DNA of 64,000 nt. Source: Sphingomonadales bacterium Ga0077559. Lineage in GTDB: Bacteria; Pseudomonadota; Alphaproteobacteria; Sphingomonadales; Sphingomonadaceae. Positions 44,508-53,248 of the stretch are shown here, piece after piece (position 1 is the first letter of the stretch; every line of letters begins with the position of its first letter). Position numbers and translations under genes: made by a program. Below the pieces are notes generated by a model that was not told the DNA's origin, did not search any database, and saw nothing but the letters and a program-made list of their open reading frames with translations. The stretch is from positions 38,310 to 102,309 of the forward strand of contig LNFK01000078.1 in the NCBI GenBank assembly GCA_001464315.1, read 5' to 3'.

Positions 44508-46280
44508 ATGATTCAGGGTTTGCGAGATGGCCGCGAGGGCATTCCGGCTGGGTTGCTGGCCGGGCTGTGGTTGCTGGCATCGGCTGCTTTGATCTGGTCG
44601 GGCTGGACCGAGATCACGACTTTTTCCGGCTGGGATCCCGACGACCAGTTACGTCTGGTGCAATTGCGTGACTTCCTGAACGGGCAAAGCTGGTTCGACA
44701 CAACACAATATCGCATGAATCCCCCCGACGGCGCTCCTATGCATTGGTCGCGGCTGGTCGAGCTGCCATTGGCGGCGCTGGTCCTGCTTCTGCGCCCTTT
44801 ATTCGGGCAGCCGGTTGCAGAAATGATCGCTGGAACGATGGTTCCGCTGCTGTTGCTCGGTTGGATCACTTTCATGCTGTCGCGTATTGCGACACGTTTA
44901 TGGTCACCCGAGGCGGGCGTCGCGGCGGCGCTGATGACGCTGTCATCAGGCGCCTTGCTTTTTCAGCTTCGGCCAATGCGAATCGATCATCATGGGTGGC
45001 AGGTCGCGATGGCGGTGCTGGCATTGTCGACGATATTCTGGAGCAATGTCCGTAACGCAGGCATAGTGCTCGGTATCGCGCTTGCGGCCTGGCTACACAT
45101 AAGCCTCGAAGGTGCGCCGATGACAGCGGCGTTTTTCCTACTGCTTGGGCTACGCTGGGTCCGCAATGTGCGAGAAGGACAGCGGCTTACTTGGACGGTG
45201 ACAAGCTTTTCCGGTTCCTCCATGCTGTTGTTTTTCGGCACGCAAGCTGGGGCGTTTGCAGCGCCGACTTATTGCGATACGATTTCTCCGCCGCACATTG
45301 CTGCGATCTTGTGGGCGACGCTGGTCATGCTGCCGGCAATCCGCTTTCTGCCTAATGACTGGCGGATGCGCTTGGCGGCGGCGGGATTTGCCGGGGGTGG
45401 GGCACTCGCGGTGATTTTACTGACGGCTCCCCAATGTGCGGCAGGTGCGTTCGGCAATCTTGATCCGATTGTACAGGAATATTGGTATTCCAAGGTTAGT
45501 GAAGGCCTGCCGGTCTGGCACCAAGCCTGGCGGACCTCGGTCAATCTGGGCGCAGGCCTGCTTTGTGGTGCAATCAGCTGGTTGGTTTTGCGCGGCAGGT
45601 TGAACCGGGCGGACCGGCAAAAGCTCGATACCATCGGTTTTTTCTTCTTCTACGGACTGCTGCTATCCATTTTCGTGGTGCGCACTGTCTCGGTCGCAAC
45701 CGCCTACGCCATCCCGGTGACAGCGGCACTGATTGCGTATTTGTTCAAACGCTACCGGCGATCCAAGCAGCCGGTTCAGCGTGTCACGTTTGTGGCCGTG
45801 ATGCTGGTCTTATTGGTGCCGGGGGCGGCTGTGTCGTCGTTGATCCGCGCGGCACCGGAAAAACCGAAGGTAGACGTGAGAGCAAACGTTGCGTCTTCGA
45901 ACGGCGATTGCCAGTCGGCGCTGTCGGTGAGGGCCCTGTCTGCCTTGCCGAAAGGAACATTTGTCGCGCCGTTCGATATGGGGCCGATGATCTTGGTGCA
46001 GACCGCGCACAGTGTGCTAGCCAGCAGCCACCATCGCAACGAAGCGGCCATGCGCGACCACATCCAGATATTCCGTTCAGTGCCTGATGCGTCACGCAGG
46101 TTGTTGCAGGCACGAGGTATCGATTATCTGGCGGTTTGCGATACGGAGGCCGAACTTGGCTTTTATGAAAAGAAAGACCCCGAAGGTCTCTGGGCGCAAG
46201 TAAAGAAGGGTAATGTCCCCGCTTGGCTTGAGCCTCTGCCTGACCGGGGAGAACGCATCAGAATCTGGCGGGTTCTTTAA
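44508..46280 (+). CDS. Polytopic membrane protein, GT-C glycosyltransferase-like
   Basis: A 590-residue protein with ten or more transmembrane helices and a small C-terminal periplasmic domain (about 450-590). The first loop after helix 1 has WDPDDQLRLVQLRDFL (~45), an acidic pair as in GT-C enzymes such as the PMT, ArnT and STT3 families. The second loop has MRIDHHGWQ (~160), similar in style to oligosaccharyltransferase-type enzymes. A lipid-linked sugar donor is therefore plausible but not shown. It is last of the oxidoreductase - GtrA - sulfatase-fold - GT-C cassette. GGGGGGAC precedes the ATG. Confidence 0.75.
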   Translation: MIQGLRDGREGIPAGLLAGLWLLASAALIWSGWTEITTFSGWDPDDQLRLVQLRDFLNGQSWFDTTQYRMNPPDGAPMHWSRLVELPLAALVLLLRPLFGQPVAEMIAGTMVPLLLLGWITFMLSRIATRLWSPEAGVAAALMTLSSGALLFQLRPMRIDHHGWQVAMAVLALSTIFWSNVRNAGIVLGIALAAWLHISLEGAPMTAAFFLLLGLRWVRNVREGQRLTWTVTSFSGSSMLLFFGTQAGAFAAPTYCDTISPPHIAAILWATLVMLPAIRFLPNDWRMRLAAAGFAGGGALAVILLTAPQCAAGAFGNLDPIVQEYWYSKVSEGLPVWHQAWRTSVNLGAGLLCGAISWLVLRGRLNRADRQKLDTIGFFFFYGLLLSIFVVRTVSVATAYAIPVTAALIAYLFKRYRRSKQPVQRVTFVAVMLVLLVPGAAVSSLIRAAPEKPKVDVRANVASSNGDCQSALSVRALSALPKGTFVAPFDMGPMILVQTAHSVLASSHHRNEAAMRDHIQIFRSVPDASRRLLQARGIDYLAVCDTEAELGFYEKKDPEGLWAQVKKGNVPAWLEPLPDRGERIRIWRVL

Positions 46281-46289
46281 GCTGTGGCG

Positions 46290-47048
46290 CTAAAGATATA
46301 TGAAATCGCGGTCGAAACTTTTCAGGTTTGCGCCGCCGTCGACAAAGATTGTCTGCCCGGTGACATGTGTTGCAGCGGCAAGATATAGCACCGCATCGGC
46401 AACGCCCGATGGCGCCGGCAATGCGCCCAGCGGCATCAATGTTGCAAGTCGCTGTTCTTGGGCGGCGTCATATTCATCGGTCGAAATCACCAGGCCCGGC
46501 GCAACCCCGTTCACCCGTGCGCGCGCCCCAAAAGCGGCAGCGATTGAACGGACCGACGCGGCAAGCGCCTGTTTGGACAAGGTATAGCTCAATTGGTCGC
46601 GATGCGGGTTGATCACGCGTTGGTCGAGGATGTTGACGATTGTGGGTTGCACAGTGTCGCCAGCGGCCTTGACGAGCGCTTGTGCCAGCAACAGCGGCGT
46701 AAACAGGTTTAGTTGGAAATGCGCTTCTAGCGTTTCGGCGGTCATCCCGTCCCAACCATCTTGCCCGAACATTGCGGCATTGTTGACAAGCAGGTCGGGC
46801 GCGTGACCGAAATGGGCGGTTACAGCGGCGATCAGTGAACCGGATGTTGCCGGTTCCGATAGGTCGTGGACAAAAGGCTGCCAATCGGTTCCGTGGTCGG
46901 CCAGCACGGCTAAAAGTGACGCTTCGGGTTCCTTGTCCAGATGGCTGACCAGCGCGAGCGAATAGCCTGCTTTAGCAAGCCTCGCCGCGATTTCAGCACC
47001 AAGCCGCCGCTTGCCGCCAGTGACGATGGCCAGCGGCGCGGCGCTCAC
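46290..47048 (-). CDS. SDR family oxidoreductase, FolM/pteridine reductase-like
   Basis: A 252-residue short-chain dehydrogenase. TGGKRRLGAEIA (~11-22) is the Arg-containing cofactor motif typical of NADPH-dependent pteridine reductases rather than the usual TGxxxGxG. NNAAMFGQDG (~90), VNILDQRV and YTLSKQAL (catalytic Tyr-Lys, ~155) follow. Its GTG start overlaps the folB stop (GTGA), so reduction of dihydromonapterin or dihydrofolate is the likely job. Confidence 0.85.
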   Translation of the reverse strand: MSAAPLAIVTGGKRRLGAEIAARLAKAGYSLALVSHLDKEPEASLLAVLADHGTDWQPFVHDLSEPATSGSLIAAVTAHFGHAPDLLVNNAAMFGQDGWDGMTAETLEAHFQLNLFTPLLLAQALVKAAGDTVQPTIVNILDQRVINPHRDQLSYTLSKQALAASVRSIAAAFGARARVNGVAPGLVISTDEYDAAQEQRLATLMPLGALPAPSGVADAVLYLAAATHVTGQTIFVDGGANLKSFDRDFIYL

Positions 47049-47413
47049 TTGCGGCTCCGTGACATAGTGATGCCAATGGCCTCATTGTCCTCGGCAATGG
47101 CGAGTTTGATGATTTTTACGCTGATATGGCGAACCCGCGCATCGCCCGTAAACAGCGTATCCATAATGCGATCGGCAACGGCCTCAATCAGCGTGAAATG
47201 CACCCCTTCGGGCAAATGCGTCGCCGCTTCCTTCAGCGTCATATAATTTTTGGACGCTCCCAGCGGTGTATCGGGCGCATAATGATCGGCCATGTCGAGC
47301 GTCGCACTGATGGAGATTTTCAGCGGCTGCGGGAGGTGCGTTTCCTGACTGTAAATTCCGGTCAGGACATTGACGACAAGGTCGTGTACTTCAAGGATCA
47401 GGCTATCGGTCAT
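47045..47413 (-). CDS. folB: Dihydroneopterin aldolase
   Basis: A 122-residue FolB-family enzyme of folate synthesis that releases glycolaldehyde from dihydroneopterin. ILEVHDLVVNVLTGIYSQE (~5-23) with the substrate-binding Glu, and FTLIEAVADRIMDTLF (~73) with the second conserved Glu, fit the family. It lies between the methyltransferase and the SDR gene in one operon with thrC. Confidence 0.88.
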   Translation of the reverse strand: MTDSLILEVHDLVVNVLTGIYSQETHLPQPLKISISATLDMADHYAPDTPLGASKNYMTLKEAATHLPEGVHFTLIEAVADRIMDTLFTGDARVRHISVKIIKLAIAEDNEAIGITMSRSRK

Positions 47414-47421
47414 ATCGTCCT

Positions 47422-48300
47422 TTAACGCGACCAGCGCGCAAATATGGCGGTGGGGAGTAGCAGGCCGCGCGATTTTTCGCGCACTGCCAGCTCGCCGAAT
47501 TCAACTTTACCGCCCAAATCGGCGAAATGTGATTCGAGCAATGCACCGAGCGCGAGTGCCGACATGCGCATCGCGTACACGGTCAGGAATAGAAAGCTCG
47601 AATTGGCGTCGAGCAGCTTTCGGCAGTTCGCGATCAATGGGGCGAGGTCCTGTTCAAGATGCCAGACCTCGCCGTCGGGCCCGCGGCCATATTTGGGCGG
47701 GTCGAGCAAGATGCCGTCATAGCGCTTTTCGCGGCGTACCTCGCGCGCAACAAACTTTGCGGCGTCGTCGACAATCCAGCGGATAGGCCGGTCGGCCATG
47801 CCCGACAGTTCGGCGTTGATGCGGGCCTGTGCGACCGACTTCTTCGAGGCATCGACATGGACCATCTGCGCGCCAGCCGCCGACAAGGCGAGCGTTCCTA
47901 CACCGGTATAGCCAAAAAGGTTCATGCATTGCGCGTCAGCGACATCGGCGATTTCACCGCGCATCCAGCGCCAGACGGGGTCCATGTCGGGGAAGAATCC
48001 AAGATGGCGAAACGGGGTGCATGAAGCGGTAAAGCTGACTTCGTCGTTCCAGATTAGTGGCCAGCCGTCCATCGGCACGGGGCGGTTATTATACCAACGT
48101 CCACCGCCTTCTTCATCGGAACCGGGAACGAACTCGGCGTCGGCATCCCAGTCGTTGGCGGCCGAGGCCCACATGGCTTGCGGCTCGGGGCGGATGAAAC
48201 GCCGGTCGCCGTAACTTTCATATTTGCGGCCGTTGCCGCTATCGATCAACGTGTAGTCCTCGCGTGGTTCGCTGACCAAAGTGACGAAATTAGGTTCCAT
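47422..48300 (-). CDS. Class I SAM-dependent methyltransferase (RlmI/RlmK-like)
   Basis: A 292-residue methyltransferase. The SAM-binding motif NLFGYTGVGTLALSAAGAQMVHVDASKKSV (~127-155) is followed by ILLDPPKYGRGPDGEVW (~190), the DPPK motif of RNA base methyltransferases of the RlmI/RlmK and TrmN groups. There is no PUA domain and no obvious catalytic Cys in the PPK loop, so the target may not be a C5 position. Its ATG overlaps the thrC stop by one base. Confidence 0.85.
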   Translation of the reverse strand: MEPNFVTLVSEPREDYTLIDSGNGRKYESYGDRRFIRPEPQAMWASAANDWDADAEFVPGSDEEGGGRWYNNRPVPMDGWPLIWNDEVSFTASCTPFRHLGFFPDMDPVWRWMRGEIADVADAQCMNLFGYTGVGTLALSAAGAQMVHVDASKKSVAQARINAELSGMADRPIRWIVDDAAKFVAREVRREKRYDGILLDPPKYGRGPDGEVWHLEQDLAPLIANCRKLLDANSSFLFLTVYAMRMSALALGALLESHFADLGGKVEFGELAVREKSRGLLLPTAIFARWSR

Positions 48301-49706
48301 TAGCGAACAGCTCGCGCCAATACATAATCGCGAACCGCGTCATAATCGCCTGGCAGGATGTCGAAACGCTCTTCACGCTCGAACATATTGCCAAGGCGTT
48401 GCGGCATGCTCGGCCGCACTCCGGTCGCACGCTCAACCGCGTCGCGGAATTTGGCTGGATGCGCGGTCGCCAACGTTACAACTGGCACGTCGGCAGGAAC
48501 GCCAGCGGCGCGTGCAGCATGGAGCGCAATTGCGGTGTGCGGATCAATGATTTCGTTGCACGCCTCATGCGCCCAGCGCATCGCGAGCGCCATTTCGTCA
48601 GCATCGGCACGTGCGCTTTTCATGAGCGAAGCTTTTTTGCGCATATCGGCAGACAGCACCATTTTGCCCATCTGCTCGAACCATTTCATCCGCGCAGCCG
48701 TGGTCGAACCATCGCGTCCTTCAAGATCGAACAGCAGCCGTTCGAAATTGCTCGACACCTGAATGTCCATTGACGGGGCAGCGGTCGGGGTCACGCCTAA
48801 CATCGAATAATCGCCTTTGGAAAGCGCACGGTGCAGGATGTCGTTGACGTTGGTAGCGACGATCAGCCGTTCAATCGGCAGACCCATTTGCGCAGCGACA
48901 TAGCCTGCAAAAACGTCGCCAAAATTGCCAGTTGGGACGGAAAATGCAACCGCCCGCTGAGGCGCGCCAAGCCGAAGCGCGGCGTAGAAATAGTAAACGA
49001 CCTGCGCCATCAGCCGCGCCCAGTTGATCGAGTTCACTGCCGACAGCGTCAGCGGCCCATTGACTTCGCGGTCAGAGAACATCCGCTTCACCATCGCTTG
49101 AGCGTCGTCGAAGCTGCCCTGTATGGCGATATTGTGGACGTTTGGCGCAAGGATTGTAGTCATCTGCCGCCGCTGGACATCGGACACGCGCTCGTGCGGG
49201 TGGATCATGAAAATCTCGATCTGGTCGCGGCCGGCGACCGCGTCGATGGCTGCCGACCCGGTATCGCCCGAGGTAGCGCCGACAATCGTGATTTTTTTAT
49301 CGGTGCCGCTTAGAAATCGTTCAAACAACTGCCCCAGCAATTGCAGCGCCACATCCTTGAATGCGAGCGTCGGGCCGTGGAACAGCTCAAGCAGGAAATG
49401 CTGGCTATCAAGCTGTTTCAGCGGTGTTACTGCAGCATGCGCGAACGAGCCATAAGCCGCTTTGCATAGGTCCTTGAGTTCGTCTTCGGTCAATATACCC
49501 GAAGTGAATGGTGCCATCACCCGCGCTGCAAGATCTACATAATCGAGCCCGCGCATTGACTCGATTTGCTCTTGAGTAAAGCGCGGCCAGTTGCGCGGGA
49601 CATATAGCCCGCCGTCGCTCGCCAGCCCGGTGAGCGTAACGCCTTTAAAATCCAGCGCATCGGCATTGCCGCGCGTGCTGATATAATCTGTGCTGTTATC
49701 GGCCAT
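48300..49706 (-). CDS. thrC: Threonine synthase
   Basis: PLP enzyme converting O-phosphohomoserine to threonine. It has 468 residues, of the longer class. YISTRGNADALDFKGVTLTGLASDGGLYVP at the start, the PLP-lysine in PTLAFKDVALQLLGQLF (~112), GATSGDTGSAAIDAVAG phosphate-binding loop (~143) and VPTGNFGDVFAGYVA are clear. It leads the operon thrC - methyltransferase - folB - SDR. Confidence 0.97.
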   Translation of the reverse strand: MADNSTDYISTRGNADALDFKGVTLTGLASDGGLYVPRNWPRFTQEQIESMRGLDYVDLAARVMAPFTSGILTEDELKDLCKAAYGSFAHAAVTPLKQLDSQHFLLELFHGPTLAFKDVALQLLGQLFERFLSGTDKKITIVGATSGDTGSAAIDAVAGRDQIEIFMIHPHERVSDVQRRQMTTILAPNVHNIAIQGSFDDAQAMVKRMFSDREVNGPLTLSAVNSINWARLMAQVVYYFYAALRLGAPQRAVAFSVPTGNFGDVFAGYVAAQMGLPIERLIVATNVNDILHRALSKGDYSMLGVTPTAAPSMDIQVSSNFERLLFDLEGRDGSTTAARMKWFEQMGKMVLSADMRKKASLMKSARADADEMALAMRWAHEACNEIIDPHTAIALHAARAAGVPADVPVVTLATAHPAKFRDAVERATGVRPSMPQRLGNMFEREERFDILPGDYDAVRDYVLARAVR

Positions 49707-49747
49707 ATCGCGCTCGCGGTTAGCGGCGACGGGCGTTCACCGCAAGA

Positions 49748-51328
49748 TTATTGCAAGTCGGCGCGGACAAAATCGGCGGCGCGCTCTCCGATCATAATGC
49801 TCGGCGCGTTTGTATTGCCTGAAACAAGGCGTGGCATTATGCTGGCGTCGGCAATGTAGAGGCCTTCTAGCCCGCGATATTTCAGGCGCGGGTCGACCAC
49901 TGAATCTGAGTCCGCGCCCATCCGGCACGTGCCGACCGGATGGTATACTGTGTCTGCGCGTGACCGGATCATGTCGTCGATCGCTGCGTCATCGTTGATG
50001 TCGACCGGATTGAGTTCGACACCTTCATATTCCGCCAATGCCGGTGCGTTGAGAATGCGGTACATCTGCCGCACCCCGGCGCGCAGCGTCGCAATGTCGC
50101 GGTCATCCGTCAGGAAGGCGGGATCAATCAACGGTGCGCTAGCTGCATCGGTTGATTTCAACCGGACGGTCCCACGACTTTCGGGTCGAAGCACGCAGGC
50201 GTGGCAGCTGAAACCATGTCCCTTCACTTTGGTACGTCCATGATCTTCGAGCAACGCCGGGATGAAATGATATTGGATATCGGGTGCCGGCAAATCGGGC
50301 GACGATGACCAAAATCCTCCGCCTTCGGCGATGCAGGTGGTCAATATGCCAGTTCGCTTCATCCGATGTTCGAACACAGCTTTCAGCATGCGCCAGTTGC
50401 CAGCCATAGAATCTCCCAGGAAGGTTTTCGATTTGGTCCGGTAGCTGATGACATAATCGATATGGTCTTGAAGGTCGTTGCCGACCGCGGCCTTGTCCTT
50501 AACGACATCGATCCCGTGATCCCGCAAATGTGCAGCTGGACCGATGCCCGACAGCATCAGGATTTGCGGGCTACCAAATGCCCCTGCCGATAGCACGACC
50601 GCGCCCCGCGCCTTGATACGGCGGCGCTTGCTTCCCTGACGGATGGCAACTCCGGCGGCGCGGCCGTTTTCGGTGATGATTTTCTCGGTGAGTGCACCCG
50701 TGATCACATGCAGATTTGGTCCTGCCGGTTCAACATAGGCGCGCGCCGCAGACCAGCGCTCACCAGCTTTTTGCGTGACCTGATAAAGGCCAAAGCCCTC
50801 CTGCCGCGGACCATTGAAGTCGTCATTGCGTGGCAATTGCAGTTGCGCGGCGGCCTCGACAAACGCGTTGGTTCCTTCATTGGCGTAATGCTGGTCCATA
50901 ACGTTCAGCGGGCCGCCGCCGCCGTGCAGCGCGTCACCGCCGCGTTCATTGCCCTCGCTGCGTTTGAAATAGGGCAGAACGTCTTCGAACGCCCATCCGG
51001 TGCAGCCTAAATCTGCCCAATTGTCATAATCATAGGCATTGCCTCGAATATAGACCATCGCGTTGATGGCGCTCGATCCACCCAGCCCGCGCCCGCGCGG
51101 CTGATAACCCAGCCGTCCCTTCAGCCCCTTTTGCGGGACGGTGTCATATTTATAATTCGAACTGTTGAGGATGAACGGCATGAAGCCGGGTGTTTTGATG
51201 AGCATATTGTCGTTACGACCGCCAGCTTCTACCAAGCACACGCTATATTTTCCGCCTTCGGACAAGCGCCCTGCCGCTGCGCTGCCTGCGGACCCACCGC
51301 CAACGACGATGATGTCAAACTCGTCCAT
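49748..51328 (-). CDS. GMC family oxidoreductase (choline/alcohol dehydrogenase-like)
   Basis: A 526-residue FAD enzyme. DIIVVGGGSAGSAAAGRLSEGG (~5-26) is the FAD motif. GRGLGGSSAINAMVYIRGNAYDYDNWA (~75-100) is GMC signature 1 and GAFGSPQILMLSGIGP signature 2. The C-terminal active-site His is in VYHPVGTCRMG (~465), with an Asn in SGNTNAPSIMIGERAAD. It resembles alcohol and polyethylene-glycol dehydrogenases. AGAGGAGAG lies before the ATG at 51328; the frame upstream to 51376 runs through the palindromic operator. Confidence 0.92.
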   Translation of the reverse strand: MDEFDIIVVGGGSAGSAAAGRLSEGGKYSVCLVEAGGRNDNMLIKTPGFMPFILNSSNYKYDTVPQKGLKGRLGYQPRGRGLGGSSAINAMVYIRGNAYDYDNWADLGCTGWAFEDVLPYFKRSEGNERGGDALHGGGGPLNVMDQHYANEGTNAFVEAAAQLQLPRNDDFNGPRQEGFGLYQVTQKAGERWSAARAYVEPAGPNLHVITGALTEKIITENGRAAGVAIRQGSKRRRIKARGAVVLSAGAFGSPQILMLSGIGPAAHLRDHGIDVVKDKAAVGNDLQDHIDYVISYRTKSKTFLGDSMAGNWRMLKAVFEHRMKRTGILTTCIAEGGGFWSSSPDLPAPDIQYHFIPALLEDHGRTKVKGHGFSCHACVLRPESRGTVRLKSTDAASAPLIDPAFLTDDRDIATLRAGVRQMYRILNAPALAEYEGVELNPVDINDDAAIDDMIRSRADTVYHPVGTCRMGADSDSVVDPRLKYRGLEGLYIADASIMPRLVSGNTNAPSIMIGERAADFVRADLQ

Positions 51329-51349
51329 AAACTCTCCTCTGGGGAAGGG

Positions 51350-51367
51350 TTTAATCGGACGATTAAC
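51350..51367. promoter_or_regulatory. 18-bp operator-like palindrome, second copy
   Basis: TTTAATCG-GA-CGATTAAC, 7 of 8 arm positions symmetric, ends 21 bp before the GMC gene start. It matches the crotonase site at 23810-23827 in 15 of 16 arm bases. Confidence 0.65.
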
Positions 51368-51390
51368 TACTTGCAAGCGAGTAAATAGCG

Positions 51391-52287
51391 TTATTCAGCT
51401 GGTTGCTGTTGCCGGTCCAGCCAACGCCGTCGGATCATCTCGGACGTGTCTCGACTCCCATCGTGACTCCAGCCCGGGGGCCGCCACAGATAAGAAAATT
51501 TATGCCGCCACGGCGCCGACCAGACATCGTGCGCAATGCCAACCCATTCGTGGAAAACGCTCCATAACAGGTTGAAGGTACCGAGTTGCTTGACGATGCC
51601 ATAGCGGATTTTCTCGCCCTCGACCTCTTCGGTAAAGGTGCCGAACATGCGGTCCCAGATGATGAAAGTGCCGGCATAGTTCATATCGAGATAACGCGGA
51701 TTGGTGGCATGATGGACGCGGTGGTGGCTCGGCGTATTCATCACATATTCGAACCAGCGCGGCAGCTTGCCGATGGCTTCGGTGTGGATCCAGAACTGGT
51801 AGATCAGGTTGATCGCTCCGACGAACAACAGCATTGCCGGGTGAAAGCCGACCAATGCCAGCGGTATGCGGAAGATAAAGCCGAGCGCGAAGAACCCTGT
51901 CCAGGTCTGACGCAATGCGGTCGACAGATTATAATGCTGGCTCGAATGATGGTTGACGTGACTGGCCCAGAACCAGCGGACTCGGTGCCCGGTGCGGTGC
52001 GCCCAATAATAAGCGAAATCGTCGGCGACAAAGCACAGGATGAACGCCCACCAAGCCCAGCCGATGTCAAACAGACGGTGCTGGTAAAGCCACATTGCCA
52101 AACTGAAAACCAATGCACCGGTGAGGGCGCCCGCTACAGTGCTTCCGGTCCCCAACGCCAGTGAGGTTAGCGTATCCTTCGGCTCATATTTTTCCGGCGC
52201 TTTACGGCGCGCCCAAAGCATCTCGGCTATGACCAGAATAACAAAGGCAGGGATCGCATAATCGACCGGGCTGAAAAGTTCGGGCAT
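51391..52287 (-). CDS. Sterol desaturase / fatty acid hydroxylase family protein
   Basis: A 298-residue di-iron membrane hydroxylase. The histidine boxes are HRTGHR (~110), HVNHHSSQH (~122), HTEAIGKLP region and HRVHHATN (~205), with four to five helices. The frame is open to 52449 but MPELFSPVDYAIPAF at 52287 is the natural start. It is third in a unit after the phosphatase-like gene (53122) and the 52694 gene, with a 5-bp gap to the latter. Substrate unknown; sterol synthesis is not implied. Confidence 0.88.
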   Translation of the reverse strand: MPELFSPVDYAIPAFVILVIAEMLWARRKAPEKYEPKDTLTSLALGTGSTVAGALTGALVFSLAMWLYQHRLFDIGWAWWAFILCFVADDFAYYWAHRTGHRVRWFWASHVNHHSSQHYNLSTALRQTWTGFFALGFIFRIPLALVGFHPAMLLFVGAINLIYQFWIHTEAIGKLPRWFEYVMNTPSHHRVHHATNPRYLDMNYAGTFIIWDRMFGTFTEEVEGEKIRYGIVKQLGTFNLLWSVFHEWVGIAHDVWSAPWRHKFSYLWRPPGWSHDGSRDTSEMIRRRWLDRQQQPAE

Positions 52288-52292
52288 CTGGT

Positions 52293-52694
52293 TCAGACCC
52301 GCAAATGGCGGAGACCCGCCGCCCAGATTTGCGCTCGTTCGCCCAGATCGAGCGTGATTGCGCCAAAGGTCTTTTCGCCCGTGCCAACGGTCAGGAAATT
52401 CTGGTCGAGCCGCGTTTCGCTGTGATTGTCCAGCAGCCGTCCGGCCCACATCGCCCCGTGCCGCCGCACCAGCAAATGCCGCCCACCTGCATCGCGCATC
52501 AACGCTGCAATGCCCGCCTTGTCGATAGCAATATCGACTGGATCGAACCCGCAGATAATCTCATCGGCGATGCTGCGCGCTTGTTCGTCGTTTCGAATTC
52601 GCACATCGCCGCCGAGCCGCCAATGACGTGCCAGCCATGCCAGAAAAAGGATGGCTGCAATCGAACCGGCCAATTTCAAAAGCTCGCCTGTCAC
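52293..52694 (-). CDS. Unknown small membrane-anchored protein
   Basis: A 133-residue protein I do not recognise. One N-terminal transmembrane helix (about 8-25) precedes a soluble domain with conserved-looking DEQARSIADEIICGFDPVDIAIDKAG and HGAMWAGRLLD. It starts with GTG overlapping the upstream stop by 4 bp (GTGA) and ends 5 bp before the sterol-desaturase-like gene. Tight linkage suggests a shared pathway. Confidence 0.78.
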   Translation of the reverse strand: MTGELLKLAGSIAAILFLAWLARHWRLGGDVRIRNDEQARSIADEIICGFDPVDIAIDKAGIAALMRDAGGRHLLVRRHGAMWAGRLLDNHSETRLDQNFLTVGTGEKTFGAITLDLGERAQIWAAGLRHLRV

Positions 52695-53122
52695 GCAGCC
52701 CGCCCGCGTAATATGTCCATCATGGCGGTGACCGGGCCAAGATCATATCCGGCATCGGCGGCCTGTTCGGCAAGAACAGCGGGATGATCGCCTTTCGAAG
52801 CGCGCGCGAGTGCCCATAGCAAAGTCGACCGCGTGCCCGAACGGCAATAGGCAAGCACTTTGCCATCGGCGTTTTCCAATGCGTCGGCCATCGCCTTGAC
52901 CTGCCATTCGGCAAAACCGGCATGGGTGACGGGGATTGCGAGATAATCAAGCCCGGCTGCCTGTGCTGCCGCCTCGATGTCCGGGCCGGGTGTTTGATCG
53001 GCGGACTCGTCTTCGGGCCGATTATTAATGATGAGTGTGACGCCAGCCTTTTCCGCATCCGCCACGTCACGAACGGTAATTTGCGGGGCTACAAATATAG
53101 TGTCGGTAAGCGTCCGGAACAT
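52691..53122 (-). CDS. TIGR01244/DUF442 family phosphatase- or sulfurtransferase-like protein
   Basis: A 143-residue dual-specificity-phosphatase-fold protein. IFVAPQITVRDVADAEKAGVTLIINNRPEDE is the family start, and AYCRSGTRSTLLWA (~92) is the CX5R catalytic loop. Members are often fused to or next to beta-lactamase-fold sulfur enzymes and annotated as sulfur transferases; real activity is unsettled. It leads a three-gene unit with the 52694 and sterol-desaturase genes. Confidence 0.88.
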   Translation of the reverse strand: MFRTLTDTIFVAPQITVRDVADAEKAGVTLIINNRPEDESADQTPGPDIEAAAQAAGLDYLAIPVTHAGFAEWQVKAMADALENADGKVLAYCRSGTRSTLLWALARASKGDHPAVLAEQAADAGYDLGPVTAMMDILRGRAA

Positions 53123-53248
53123 GCTGTTTCCCTAATGTAACATTGACGCGGGCGATGCGTTGATATTTGCCATATTTTAATCCGTAATTGATAACAAGGA
53201 CGGACACATCGTGGAAGCTTTGCTTCCATTGGGGGCAATGGCAGGGTT

